From Bacteroidota bacterium (GTDB lineage Bacteria > Bacteroidota > Bacteroidia > Bacteroidales > UBA10428): a stretch of 17,347 bases of DNA. The notes under the pieces were generated by a model. It did no database searches, was not told the DNA's origin, and saw nothing but the letters and a program-made list of their open reading frames with translations. Below, in pieces: positions 1 through 8,085 of this stretch. Within the stretch, counting starts at the first letter, position 1. Every line of letters begins with the position of its first letter. Where the stretch lies: assembly GCA_017860375.1 (NCBI GenBank), contig JAGDMB010000012.1, positions 1 to 17,347 of the forward strand, in the 5' to 3' direction. Made by a program: the position numbers and the translations under genes.

Positions 1-284
1 TTAACATGGCTCATGGCGGCCAGGTTATAGATCTCGTCGGGTTGCGTTTCCTGGATGATACGGATAAGGTTCGTGGAATCGGTGAGGTCACCGTAATGCA
101 GCGAAAAATTCCGGTTTTCCACATGCGGATCGAGGTAAAGATGATCGATCCTTTCGGTATTGAACATCGAACTTCTGCGTTTGGTGCCGTGTACAATATA
201 TCCTTTTTTAAGAAGATATTCAGCCAGGTAAGCACCATCCTGTCCCGTAATACCTGTAATCAATGCTACTTTTTTCGAAGCCAT
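1..284 (-). CDS. gmd: GDP-mannose 4,6-dehydratase, N-terminal part (cut by window edge)
   Basis: This gene codes for the enzyme that converts GDP-D-mannose to GDP-4-keto-6-deoxy-D-mannose, the precursor of GDP-fucose, GDP-rhamnose and related sugars. The frame from the ATG at 284 is open for 94 codons to the window edge. It starts MASKKVALITGITGQDGAYL, the Rossmann nucleotide-binding motif of GMD (GITGQDG, residues 10-16). It continues with HGTKRRSSMFNTERIDHLY (residues 37-55), LHYGDLTDSTNL and YNLAAMSHV, all close to GMD in order and spacing. Many homologues have LGAMSHV where this one has LAAMSHV. The catalytic YxxxK lies beyond the edge. The start is 2 bp after the wbpB stop codon, so the two are probably co-transcribed. 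The family call is firm; which deoxysugar is finally made cannot be told because the partner reductase is not in view. Confidence 0.93.
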   Translation of the reverse strand, partial: MASKKVALITGITGQDGAYLAEYLLKKGYIVHGTKRRSSMFNTERIDHLYLDPHVENRNFSLHYGDLTDSTNLIRIIQETQPDEIYNLAAMSHV

Positions 285-286
285 AT

Positions 287-1276
287 TTATTTTGTTTTGT
301 TTGGAATAGCGGATGGTTTGTTCGCAAAGGCTGCCTTGCACAGCTCATGGCAATCTTCTTTCAGTCCAACCGGGCTTGCGTTTCGGATAGTGTACACCGT
401 TTCAATGGATGCTTTTGCTTCCATCATCCCGAATCCCCGTCCGGCCAGAATTTCTTCATAGCTTTTCGTATGCAGGTCGGTAAATCCTTCACTGAATTCG
501 ATTTCCTGGTCATTCATGGTAATGGAACGGTAGGTTCTCTTGCCCTTTTCGATGACAGTCCGGGGCAGGTCGTTGTAATCAAGACTCAGAAACCAGCGCA
601 CGCGGGCTTTCTCAAGCTCCAGGCAGCCTGAGGCCTTGTTGGGCTGCAACAGATGAACGGTATTTTCCTTTACTCCCCCGAAAATCCAGATCAGCATATC
701 AAAAAAATGGATGCCGATGTTGGTAGCGATACCACCGGATTTCTGGATATCTCCTTTCCAGGAAATGAAATACCACTTACCCCGGCTGGTAATATAGGTC
801 AGGTCGATATCGTATTTCTTACCGGGAGGAGACTGATCGATCCGTTTTTTGAGATCAATCAGGACGGGATGCAGGCGCAACTGCAGGATGGTAAAGATCT
901 TTTTCCCGGATTCCATTTCGATCTCACGCAGGGCATCGATATTCCAGGGATTCAGTACGAGCGGTTTTTCGCATATGGCGTTGGCCCCTGAGCGCAGGGC
1001 AAATCGAATGTGGGAATCGTGCAGGTAATTGGGTGAACAAATGCTTACATAATCGATTTGCGTTCCTGCCCTGCGCAACTTGTCGATATGCCTGTCGAAC
1101 CGCTCGTATTCAACAAAAAAATGACAGTCGGGAAAATAGCAGTCCATGATCCCGACGCTGTCGGACGGGTCGAGCGATGCGAGCAATTCATTGTGTGTAT
1201 CCTTGATGGCTTTCAGGTGCCGCACTGCAATATATCCGCCGACACCGATAATGGCAAATTTAGAGGCCTGGTTCAT
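287..1276 (-). CDS. wbpB: UDP-N-acetyl-2-amino-2-deoxyglucuronate dehydrogenase (WbpB/WlbA family)
   Basis: This is a cytoplasmic Gfo/Idh/MocA-type oxidoreductase that oxidises C3 of UDP-N-acetylglucosaminuronic acid to the 3-keto sugar, ready for amination by a WbpE-type aminotransferase. The 329-residue product has the NAD-binding segment GVGGYIAVRH (11-20), the family EKP motif (103-105) and the sugar-site segment NIGIHFFDML (186-195). Long stretches match WbpB/WlbA as I recall it: SPNYLHDSHI (81-90), LTYITSRGKWY (159-169), ARVRWFLSLD and FSEGFTDLHTKSYEEILAGR. These are specific to this subfamily rather than general MocA features. The ATG at 1276 places the motif at the usual distance from the N-terminus. 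The preceding gene encodes the enzyme that would supply its substrate. The next pathway enzymes (WbpE, WbpD, WbpI) are not in the window. Confidence 0.93.
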   Translation of the reverse strand: MNQASKFAIIGVGGYIAVRHLKAIKDTHNELLASLDPSDSVGIMDCYFPDCHFFVEYERFDRHIDKLRRAGTQIDYVSICSPNYLHDSHIRFALRSGANAICEKPLVLNPWNIDALREIEMESGKKIFTILQLRLHPVLIDLKKRIDQSPPGKKYDIDLTYITSRGKWYFISWKGDIQKSGGIATNIGIHFFDMLIWIFGGVKENTVHLLQPNKASGCLELEKARVRWFLSLDYNDLPRTVIEKGKRTYRSITMNDQEIEFSEGFTDLHTKSYEEILAGRGFGMMEAKASIETVYTIRNASPVGLKEDCHELCKAAFANKPSAIPNKTK

Positions 1277-1353
1277 TCGACAAAAATGATTTGTTAAAAA
1301 TAGGAAATTTTAACGTATTGCACCGAACAAGCCGTGAATATGTGCATTTTTTT

Positions 1354-1379
1354 ATGAAGCTCAGTTTTTCCGGCTTCAT
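1354..1379. other. Short perfect inverted repeat between the UDP-sugar dehydrogenase gene and wbpB
   Basis: ATGAAGC at 1354-1360 and GCTTCAT at 1373-1379 form a 7-bp stem around a 12-nt loop. It lies in the 115-bp gap (1277-1391), about 13 bp past the stop of the upstream minus-strand gene. In the transcript the hairpin is followed by a run of A, not U, so it is not a classical intrinsic terminator. It could attenuate transcription or protect a 3' end, or be chance. I see nothing else convincing in this gap. Confidence 0.3.
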
Positions 1380-1391
1380 CCGGTAACAACA

Positions 1392-2687
1392 TTAAAGGCT
1401 TAAATAGGATAAAGTGCGGATCGTGTTCCTGTATGTGCCTTTGACATCCATCACAATTCCTCTTTCGGAGGAAAGGGATTCAAAAAATTCTTCTTTCAGG
1501 TTCAGGTATTCTTTATGGGCAACCGCCAGCACAATGGCATCATAGTTTTTTCCGGGCGTATCGCTCAGCCGGAAGCCATATTCCTTGTAAACCTCTTCGG
1601 AAGAGGCATGGGGGTCAATTACATCCACTATAATACCATAGGATTTAAGTTCATTGACCACATCGGCGACTTTGGAATTCCGGATATCGCTCACATTTTC
1701 CTTAAAAGTTGCGCCCATCACAAGCACCCTGGCATTTAATACGTTCTTGCCCGTATGGATGATCTTTTTCACCACCTCGGTGGCAATGTATTGTCCCATC
1801 CCGTCATTTACGGTACGGCCCGAGGTGATCACACGCGATGCATGGCCCAGTTCAAGGGCTTTGAAGGTAAGGTAATACGGGTCAACGCCGATGCAATGAC
1901 CTCCGACGAGGCCGGGTGAAAACCGGAGAAAATTCCATTTCGTGCCAGCGGCTTCAAGGACTTCATACGTATTGATCCCCATTTTGTTGAAGATCATCGA
2001 CAGTTCGTTCATCAGGGCGATGTTCACGTCGCGCTGGGTATTTTCAATGATCTTTGCGGCTTCGGCCACTTTTATGGAAGAGGCCTTGTGAACACCTGAT
2101 TTTACGACAAGTTCATATACGGCTGCGATTTCATTGAGCGATTCCTCATCACAACCCGACACTACCTTGGTGATGGTGGTAATGGTATGCTCTTTATCGC
2201 CCGGGTTAATCCTTTCGGGAGAATAACCCAGCTTGAAGTCCCTGCCGCATTTCAGTCCGGAGAGTTCCTCGAGGATGGGCAGACAGTCTTCTTCCGTTGC
2301 TCCGGGGTATACCGTGGACTCGTACACCACGTAATCGCCTTTTTTAAGAATGGAGCCCACCGTGCGCGTGGCACCAAGAAGCGGGGTCAGATCGGGAAGG
2401 TTATGTTTGTCTATCGGAGTCGGAACCGCAATGATGTGGAAGGCGGCCCCCCGGAGATCTTCTTTATCGGATGTGAAGAAAATGTCTGCATTTTCAAATT
2501 CACTTGATTTCAATTCATGACTGGGATCGGTATTTTTTTTCATCATTTCGACACGACCTGCATGAATGTCGAAACCAATGACCTTTATCTTTTTTGCAAA
2601 GGCAAGGGCAATGGGAAGTCCGACATATCCGAGGCCAATCAGGGAAAGGACGGCTTCCTTTTTAAGCAGTTTCTGAACTATACTCAT
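1392..2687 (-). CDS. UDP-N-acetyl-hexosamine 6-dehydrogenase (TviB/WbpA/WbpO type)
   Basis: This enzyme of the UDP-glucose/GDP-mannose dehydrogenase superfamily oxidises C6 of a UDP-N-acetylhexosamine to the uronic acid in two NAD-dependent steps. The 431-residue product has the Rossmann motif GLGYVGLP (18-25), AVPTPID (87-93), ESTVYPGATEE (123-133), GYSPERINPGD (154-164) and ENTQRDVNIALMNEL (215-229). The active-site segment is GLVGGHCIGVDPYYLT, with the catalytic cysteine at 265. The sequence follows the TviB/WbpA/WbpO group far better than UDP-glucose 6-dehydrogenases. UDP-GlcNAc is the likely substrate because the next gene is wbpB, whose substrate is UDP-GlcNAcA; UDP-GalNAc or UDP-ManNAc use cannot be excluded from sequence, so no gene symbol is given. 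It begins 11 bp after metK ends and is probably in the same transcript. Confidence 0.92.
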   Translation of the reverse strand: MSIVQKLLKKEAVLSLIGLGYVGLPIALAFAKKIKVIGFDIHAGRVEMMKKNTDPSHELKSSEFENADIFFTSDKEDLRGAAFHIIAVPTPIDKHNLPDLTPLLGATRTVGSILKKGDYVVYESTVYPGATEEDCLPILEELSGLKCGRDFKLGYSPERINPGDKEHTITTITKVVSGCDEESLNEIAAVYELVVKSGVHKASSIKVAEAAKIIENTQRDVNIALMNELSMIFNKMGINTYEVLEAAGTKWNFLRFSPGLVGGHCIGVDPYYLTFKALELGHASRVITSGRTVNDGMGQYIATEVVKKIIHTGKNVLNARVLVMGATFKENVSDIRNSKVADVVNELKSYGIIVDVIDPHASSEEVYKEYGFRLSDTPGKNYDAIVLAVAHKEYLNLKEEFFESLSSERGIVMDVKGTYRNTIRTLSYLSL

Positions 2688-2698
2688 GGTTTCAGGAT

Positions 2699-3964
2699 TT
2701 AGCGCTTGAATTCTTTTTTAAGAGCCTCTACATAATCAAGCTTTTCCCAGGAGAAGAATTCCACTTCTTTCTGTATCTTTTTACCGCCGTTGGCATTGCC
2801 GTTTTCATATACGAGTACATTTTCCCTGCGGTATGAACGGCCCATATGACCATAGGCTGCCGTTTCCAGAAATATAGGATTCTTAAGTCCGAACCGGTTG
2901 ACAATGGCGTAGGGACGAAGGTCGAACACCTGGTTAATCTTGTTGGCGATCTCCCCGTCTGACAGGTTAACCCTGGACGTTCCGTATGTATTTACGTACA
3001 AGCCGATGGGTTTGGCCACGCCGATCGCATAGGCAACCTGAACCAGTGCTTCATCTGCAAGGCCTGCCGCCACCATATTTTTTGCGATGTGCCTCATGGC
3101 ATACGCGGCAGAACGGTCAACTTTTGAGGGATCTTTTCCGGAAAATGCGCCGCCTCCGTGAGCTCCCCGGCCGCCGTAAGTATCCACAATTATTTTGCGA
3201 CCGGTCAGGCCGGTGTCACCATGAGGACCTCCGATGACAAATTTGCCCGTGGGGTTCACATGCAATACCAGGTGATTGTTGAACAGCCGCTGAACCCTTT
3301 CCGGAAGCCGGGCAATGGTTCGGGGTATCAATACATTCTGAACATCAAAATGGATCTTTTCGAGCATGGCTTTCTCCGAAGCAAACTCATCATGCTGCGT
3401 GGAAATAACAATGGTATGAACCGATTTGGGCTGGCGGTCTGAACCATATTCGATGGTGACCTGTGATTTTGAATCGGGTCTCAGGTAGGGCATCAGTTTA
3501 CCTTCCCTGCGGATAACGGAAAGTTCCTGCAGAAGCAAGTGCGCCATTTCAATGGGAAGGGGCATATATTCATCGGTTTCGTTTGAAGCGTAGCCGAACA
3601 TCATTCCCTGGTCCCCCGCACCCTGGTCTTCCATGTTCTGGCGGACGACACCCTGCCGGATGTCCTGGGATTGTTCATGAATGGCAGAGATAACACCGCA
3701 GGAGTCCGCGTCAAACATATATTCGGCTTTTGTGTAGCCAATTTTACGGATAACCTCACGGGCAATCTTTTGTACATCTACATAACCCGCCGTATGGACT
3801 TCACCGCTCAGCACAACCAGACCGGTGGTAACCAGCGTTTCACACGCAACTTTTGATTCGGGATCGATGCGCAGGAATTCATCCAGCAAAGCATCGGATA
3901 TTTGATCGGCAACTTTATCGGGGTGTCCTTCAGAGACAGATTCGGAGGTAAATAAGTAAGCCAT
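2699..3964 (-). CDS. metK: S-adenosylmethionine synthetase
   Basis: MetK is the cytoplasmic enzyme that makes S-adenosylmethionine from methionine and ATP. The 421-residue product shows the signature motifs in order: SEGHPDK near the N-terminus (11-17), the hexapeptide region GAGDQGMMFGYA (115-126), GGPHGDTGLTGRKIIVDTYG (245-264) and GGGAFSGKDPSKVDRSAAY (270-288). It is longer than the roughly 385-residue enterobacterial enzyme; the extra length is partly a polar segment near 388-402. The ATG at 3964 gives the canonical start (MAYLFTSESVSEGHPDK). A good Bacteroidota promoter lies just upstream with a leader of about 30 nt, too short for a SAM riboswitch. It is followed after 11 bp by a UDP-sugar dehydrogenase gene, an unusual neighbour for a housekeeping gene. 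Confidence 0.98.
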   Translation of the reverse strand: MAYLFTSESVSEGHPDKVADQISDALLDEFLRIDPESKVACETLVTTGLVVLSGEVHTAGYVDVQKIAREVIRKIGYTKAEYMFDADSCGVISAIHEQSQDIRQGVVRQNMEDQGAGDQGMMFGYASNETDEYMPLPIEMAHLLLQELSVIRREGKLMPYLRPDSKSQVTIEYGSDRQPKSVHTIVISTQHDEFASEKAMLEKIHFDVQNVLIPRTIARLPERVQRLFNNHLVLHVNPTGKFVIGGPHGDTGLTGRKIIVDTYGGRGAHGGGAFSGKDPSKVDRSAAYAMRHIAKNMVAAGLADEALVQVAYAIGVAKPIGLYVNTYGTSRVNLSDGEIANKINQVFDLRPYAIVNRFGLKNPIFLETAAYGHMGRSYRRENVLVYENGNANGGKKIQKEVEFFSWEKLDYVEALKKEFKR

Positions 3965-4000
3965 GGTATCGTTTTAAAAATTTGGTTAAAAACTTGGGTG

Positions 4001-4029
4001 CAAAGATAAAAAGATATATTAAACTGCAA
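4001..4029 (-). promoter_or_regulatory. Predicted Bacteroidota promoter of metK
   Basis: Read on the minus strand, TTG (4029-4027) is followed after 18 bp by TATCTTTG (4008-4001), a perfect match to the -7 consensus TAnnTTTG at nearly the usual 19-21 bp spacing from the -33 element. Transcription would begin near 3995, leaving a leader of about 30 nt before the metK ATG at 3964. The promoter sits in the 145-bp gap between gldA and metK, so metK need not depend on gldA transcription. Confidence 0.6.
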
Positions 4030-4109
4030 CGGGAGCAAGGTATTCCGAAATAGGTTTTTTGACAAATAGAACTATAAAGAGGACTAAAATCAACGGATGC
4101 ACAGGGAAA

Positions 4110-5021
4110 TCAATTTGTCAGTTCACGAAAAACTTCTTCGAGTTTCTTCTCCTGTTTGTGCATGGAGAGAACCACCAGGTTGTTTTCCACGGCAAAGGAA
4201 AAAATCGCAGGACGTATATCCTCACTGGCAACGCTTTGCACAAGCCAGGTCTTTTCTTTTACCTTCATTATCTTTTCCACCCCGGGGATCCGTTCCATTT
4301 TTTCTTTCGGGGGATCGTCGTTGAACTCCACAAAAATGGTAAGAAAAGGATCCTTCTCCTTGTTCTGAAGCTGCCGGGTGATGCTGTCTGCCACGATCAC
4401 GCCCTTATTGATTATAATGACCCTGTCGCATATGGCCTCGACCTCCTGCATGATGTGGGTCGACAGAAGAATGGTTTTGTTTTTTCCGGTTTCTTTTATC
4501 AGGTTGCGGATTTCAATGATCTGGTTGGGATCCAGTCCGGAGGTCGGCTCATCCAGGATCAGAACCGCGGGGTCATGCAGCAGGGCCTGTGCAAGTCCAA
4601 CCCGCTGGCGGTATCCTTTTGAAAGGGATCCGATCTTTTTTCTTTTCTCGGCCTCAAGGCCCGTAAGGTCAATGATATCCTTTACTTTTGCGGCACTTTT
4701 CAATCCCAGCCCGTACAGTCCCGCAACATACTGAAGGTATTCCCTGACGTACATTTCGGGATACAGGGGATTGATTTCAGGCAGATAACCCAGGGATCGC
4801 CTGACTTCCTCAGCATTTTGATCCACCGGTTGCTGATTGATACGCACCGTTCCCTGGTCAGGGGCGAGCAATCCGCAGATTATTTTCATCGTGGTGGATT
4901 TACCGGCCCCGTTTGGTCCTATAAAACCCGCTATTTCACCGGCTTTAACGGAAAAGGAAATATCCGAAAGGACCCGCTGACTGCCAAAATACTTCGTGAT
5001 ATGCTGAACTTCGATGGACAT
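4110..5021 (-). CDS. gldA: GldA-type ABC transporter ATP-binding protein
   Basis: This is the ATPase subunit of an ABC transporter, closest to GldA, which in Flavobacterium acts with the membrane proteins GldF and GldG in gliding motility. The 303-residue product has Walker A GPNGAGKST (35-43), the signature LSKGYRQR (133-140), Walker B VLILDEPTSG (153-162) and the switch histidine in STHIMQEVEA (187-196). GYLPEINPLYPEMYVREYL (78-96) and LDPNQIIEIRNLI (163-175) are characteristic of GldA. The start is set at ATG 5021 (MSIEV), the usual GldA start; an in-frame TTG at 5042 would lie inside the -7 promoter box. gldF and gldG are not adjacent, so its partner is unknown, and the same subfamily also occurs in non-gliding Bacteroidota. 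Gliding should therefore not be assumed. Confidence 0.9.
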   Translation of the reverse strand: MSIEVQHITKYFGSQRVLSDISFSVKAGEIAGFIGPNGAGKSTTMKIICGLLAPDQGTVRINQQPVDQNAEEVRRSLGYLPEINPLYPEMYVREYLQYVAGLYGLGLKSAAKVKDIIDLTGLEAEKRKKIGSLSKGYRQRVGLAQALLHDPAVLILDEPTSGLDPNQIIEIRNLIKETGKNKTILLSTHIMQEVEAICDRVIIINKGVIVADSITRQLQNKEKDPFLTIFVEFNDDPPKEKMERIPGVEKIMKVKEKTWLVQSVASEDIRPAIFSFAVENNLVVLSMHKQEKKLEEVFRELTN

Positions 5022-5039
5022 AAAACAAGATTTACGGAT

Positions 5040-5047
5040 CAAAGATA
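5040..5047 (-). promoter_or_regulatory. Predicted -7 promoter element of gldA
   Basis: TATCTTTG, read 5047 to 5040 on the minus strand, matches TAnnTTTG exactly. The -33 element is weak (GTTT around 5070-5067). Transcription would start near 5034, giving a leader of only about 13 nt before the ATG at 5021. This position excludes the in-frame TTG at 5042 as the start. It lies back to back with the asnS promoter, with 55 bp between the two -7 boxes. Confidence 0.55.
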
Positions 5048-5102
5048 AGAGACCTGAAAGGTTTTTAAACGTGCCGGGTCTAAAAATATTGAATCAAAAA
5101 AC

Positions 5103-5110
5103 TATTTTTG
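5103..5110 (+). promoter_or_regulatory. Predicted -7 promoter element of asnS
   Basis: TATTTTTG at 5103-5110 matches TAnnTTTG exactly. No clear TTG is found at the usual -33 distance; the nearest, at 5089-5091, is only 11 bp upstream. The implied leader is roughly 24 nt before the ATG at 5139. It serves the plus-strand series asnS, rpoN and the PAP2-like gene. Confidence 0.5.
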
Positions 5111-5138
5111 CAGTTCCAATAACACAAGGTACCAAGCA

Positions 5139-6521
5139 ATGAGAATTAAAGAATTGTTAAAATCGAATGCGGCTATCGGCACAAAGGTTGAAGTAAAAGG
5201 ATGGGTAAGGACGAAAAGAGGCAATAAAAACATCAACTTTGTGGCCCTGAATGACGGATCGACTATTCATACTATACAGGCGGTTATTGACGCTTCTGCA
5301 TTTCCTGAGGATCTGATGAAGCAGGTCACCACAGGAGCCTGCATTGCCGTAAAAGGAATTTTGGTGCAGTCGCCGGGAAAAGAACAGAGTATTGAAATTC
5401 AGGCTGAGGGTCTTGTCGTGTACGGTTCTGCCAATCCCGATACCTATCCCCTGCAGAAGAAGGGACATTCACTGGAATTCCTTCGTGAAATTGCCCATCT
5501 CAGGCCGCGGACGAACACCTTTGGTGCCGTTCTCAGAATCCGCCACGCCCTGGCCTTTGCTATCCATAAATACTTCAACGACAACGGATTTTTTTATCTT
5601 CATACCCCTATTATTACCGGTTCGGATGCGGAGGGTGCGGGTGAAATGTTCAGGGTGACCACCCTCGATGCGAAAAATCCGCCGCTGCTCGGGGACGGTT
5701 CGGTGAATTTCAGCGAGGATTTTTTCGGAAAGCAGACGAACCTAACCGTTTCGGGACAGCTGGAAGGCGAACTTGGGGCTCTGGCGCTGTCGCGCATCTA
5801 TACCTTCGGTCCCACTTTCCGTGCCGAAAATTCAAATACACCCAGGCACCTGGCGGAATTCTGGATGATCGAACCCGAAATGGCTTTTTATGAAATAAAG
5901 GACAACATGGACCTGGCGGAAGATTTTCTGAAATACCTGATCCGGTATGCGCTTGATAATTGCAGGGATGACCTCGAATTCCTGCGGAAGATGTACGATG
6001 AGGAATTGATTGCCCGGCTCTCCTTTATCCTTGAAAACCGCTTTGAAAGGATCACCTATACGAAGGCGGTTGAGGACCTTGAAAAATCGGGCGAGAACTT
6101 TGAATTCCCTGTGAAATGGGGTGTTGATCTTCAAACCGAGCATGAACGGTACCTGGTGGAAAAATTCTATGCGAAACCGGTCATCGTTACCGATTATCCG
6201 AAAGCCATTAAAGCCTTTTATATGAAACAGAATGAGGACGGTCGGACGGTTCGCGGAATGGATGTGCTGTTTCCGAAGATAGGGGAGATCATAGGCGGAT
6301 CGCAGCGCGAGGAAGACTATGAAAAACTGAAAATGCGCATTCGGGAGCTTCAGCTTCCTGAAAAAGATCTCTGGTGGTACCTTGAGACCCGGTTGTTCGG
6401 AACTGCCCCTCACAGTGGCTTTGGTCTTGGTTTTGAAAGGCTTGTGCTCTTTGTTACCGGTATGGGCAATATCAGGGATGTGATTCCCTTCCCGAGAGCA
6501 CCTAAAAATGCCGAATTCTAA
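5139..6521 (+). CDS. asnS: Asparagine-tRNA ligase
   Basis: This is a cytoplasmic class II aminoacyl-tRNA synthetase that charges tRNA-Asn. The 460-residue product has an N-terminal OB-fold anticodon-binding domain (about 1-105, with VEVKGWVRTKRGNKNINFVA near 18-37). The linker YPLQKKGHSLEFLRE is typical of AsnRS. The catalytic core has motif 2 (FRAENSNTPRHLAEFWMIEP) and C-terminal motif 3 (GFGLGFERLVLFVTGMGNIR) followed by DVIPFPRAP. The length is normal for bacterial AsnRS, and AspRS is excluded by the AsnRS-type linker and by the absence of the large bacterial AspRS insertion. Start at ATG 5139; a weak AAGG lies 9 nt upstream. It is divergent from gldA and 72 bp ahead of rpoN. Confidence 0.97.
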   Translation: MRIKELLKSNAAIGTKVEVKGWVRTKRGNKNINFVALNDGSTIHTIQAVIDASAFPEDLMKQVTTGACIAVKGILVQSPGKEQSIEIQAEGLVVYGSANPDTYPLQKKGHSLEFLREIAHLRPRTNTFGAVLRIRHALAFAIHKYFNDNGFFYLHTPIITGSDAEGAGEMFRVTTLDAKNPPLLGDGSVNFSEDFFGKQTNLTVSGQLEGELGALALSRIYTFGPTFRAENSNTPRHLAEFWMIEPEMAFYEIKDNMDLAEDFLKYLIRYALDNCRDDLEFLRKMYDEELIARLSFILENRFERITYTKAVEDLEKSGENFEFPVKWGVDLQTEHERYLVEKFYAKPVIVTDYPKAIKAFYMKQNEDGRTVRGMDVLFPKIGEIIGGSQREEDYEKLKMRIRELQLPEKDLWWYLETRLFGTAPHSGFGLGFERLVLFVTGMGNIRDVIPFPRAPKNAEF

Positions 6522-6531
6522 GGTGTCCCGG

Positions 6532-6563
6532 TTTGAAAATGTCGTTTAATATTCGTAATTTTC
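6532..6563 (+). promoter_or_regulatory. Possible promoter of rpoN in the asnS-rpoN gap
   Basis: TTTG at 6532-6535 is followed after 20 bp by TAATTTTC at 6556-6563, a 5-of-6 match to the fixed bases of TAnnTTTG at the correct spacing. The gap is only 72 bp and no terminator is seen after asnS, so rpoN could be read from both the asnS promoter and this one. Confidence 0.33.
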
Positions 6564-6593
6564 ATCAGGATTTCAGCCGAAAACAGCCGGGAT

Positions 6594-8054
6594 ATGCTCA
6601 AGCAGAAACTACAGCAAAAACTTTTACAAAAGCTCTCTCCACAGCAGATTCAGATGATCAAGCTGCTGGAAATACCGACCATGCTACTCGAACAGCGGAT
6701 CAAGAAAGAGATGGAAGAAAATCCCCTGCTTGAGGACGGGGGCATCGAAGATACCGAAACCGAAATGCAGGAAGAAGACGTATCGTCCGATCCGAACGAC
6801 AAGGACAAGGAGGAGTTTACCCTGGAAGACTACATGCAGGATGACGAGATACCCTCTTACCGTTTATCGGCAGGCAATTATTCCAAAGATGACAAGCGTG
6901 AAGAGATCCCCTTTTCTGTGGGCGCAACCTATCATGATTTTCTCGAAAACCAGCTTGGTCTCCTCAAACTGGATGATAAAGAACACACGCTTGCCTTATA
7001 TATTCTGGGAAATATTGACGATGACGGATACCTGAGGCGAAAACTGGATAATATCATTGATGATGTGGCCTTTTCGCTGAACATTGAAACAACAGAAGAA
7101 GAGCTGCTGCAAATCCTTCGCATCATCCAGGAATTCGAGCCGATAGGAACCGGAGCCCGTAATCTGCAGGAATGTCTCCTGCTGCAGATCCGGTCGAAAA
7201 ACCTGGCGGATCCTCATATTGCCCTGGCCCATACCATCCTCAAAGATTTCTTTAACGAGTTTACGCGGAAACATTATGACAAGATCATCAGCCGGCTGAA
7301 CATCGGGGATGGGGAACTGAAAGGCGCCCTGGATGAGATTTTAAAGCTGAATCCCAAACCGGGCAGCGTCTATAGTGATCCTCAGAACAAAGACACCGCA
7401 CATATCGTACCCGATTTTATCCTTGAAAATGATGAAGGAGACCTGCAGTTATCCCTGAATGCAAAGAATATTCCCGATCTGCGTGTAAGCAGAACCTATG
7501 CAGACATGATCCAGACCTATCATCACGGCCATGGAAATCCATCAAGGGAGCAAAAGGAAGCCCTCACCTTTGTCAAGCAAAAAATTGATTCAGCCCGTTG
7601 GTTTATTGATGCCCTGAAGCAAAGGCAGAATACCCTGCTCATTACCATGAACGCCATCATCAATTACCAGCGCGAGTATTTCATGGAAGGAGAGGAGACC
7701 AAACTTCGTCCCATGATCCTTAAGGATATTGCGGATGTCACCGGACTGGATATTTCCACCATTTCCAGGGTCGCCAACAGCAAATATATCCAGACCAATT
7801 TTGGTATTTTCCCGGTCAAATACTTCTTTTCCGAAGGAATGCAAACGGAATCAGGAGAAGAAGTATCCACCCGCGAAATCAAAAAAATACTGCAGGATTG
7901 TATTGATAACGAGGGAAAAAGGCATCCGATGACCGACGAAAAACTGGCTGAAATCCTGAAAAATAAAGGGTATCATATTGCCCGCAGGACCATTGCCAAA
8001 TACCGCGAGCAGTTAAATATTCCCGTTGCGCGCATGAGAAAAGAATTAAAATGA
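6594..8054 (+). CDS. rpoN: RNA polymerase sigma-54 factor
   Basis: RpoN directs RNA polymerase to -24/-12 promoters, which need an AAA+ enhancer-binding protein to fire. The 486-residue product shows region I at the N-terminus (glutamine-rich, with LSPQQIQMIKLLEIP and EENPLLE). An acidic region II follows at about 50-95. Then comes the core-binding region with FEPIGTGARNLQECLLLQI, and the helix-turn-helix segment LKDIADVTGLDISTISRVAN with KYIQTNFGIFPVKYFFSEG. The RpoN box ARRTIAKYRE at about 463-472, close to the C-terminus, is diagnostic. The ATG at 6594 gives the usual short lead into region I. No enhancer-binding regulator is seen in this window. The next gene starts 31 bp downstream. Confidence 0.97.
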   Translation: MLKQKLQQKLLQKLSPQQIQMIKLLEIPTMLLEQRIKKEMEENPLLEDGGIEDTETEMQEEDVSSDPNDKDKEEFTLEDYMQDDEIPSYRLSAGNYSKDDKREEIPFSVGATYHDFLENQLGLLKLDDKEHTLALYILGNIDDDGYLRRKLDNIIDDVAFSLNIETTEEELLQILRIIQEFEPIGTGARNLQECLLLQIRSKNLADPHIALAHTILKDFFNEFTRKHYDKIISRLNIGDGELKGALDEILKLNPKPGSVYSDPQNKDTAHIVPDFILENDEGDLQLSLNAKNIPDLRVSRTYADMIQTYHHGHGNPSREQKEALTFVKQKIDSARWFIDALKQRQNTLLITMNAIINYQREYFMEGEETKLRPMILKDIADVTGLDISTISRVANSKYIQTNFGIFPVKYFFSEGMQTESGEEVSTREIKKILQDCIDNEGKRHPMTDEKLAEILKNKGYHIARRTIAKYREQLNIPVARMRKELK

Positions 8055-8085
8055 CACCTTGTTCTCTCCTTCACCTTTACCCTTC

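Noticed and set aside
11..238. 75-codon open frame on the minus strand near the left edge
   Set aside because: It is a shifted frame of gmd, whose true frame is open to the window edge and shows clear GMD motifs.
1295..1302. Promoter of wbpB (TATTTTTA on the minus strand)
   Set aside because: It differs from TAnnTTTG at the last base and has no TTG at a suitable distance; the nearest TTG is 25 bp away.
3965..4109. SAM riboswitch upstream of metK
   Set aside because: The predicted promoter leaves only about 30 nt of leader, and no riboswitch-like stems were found in the gap.
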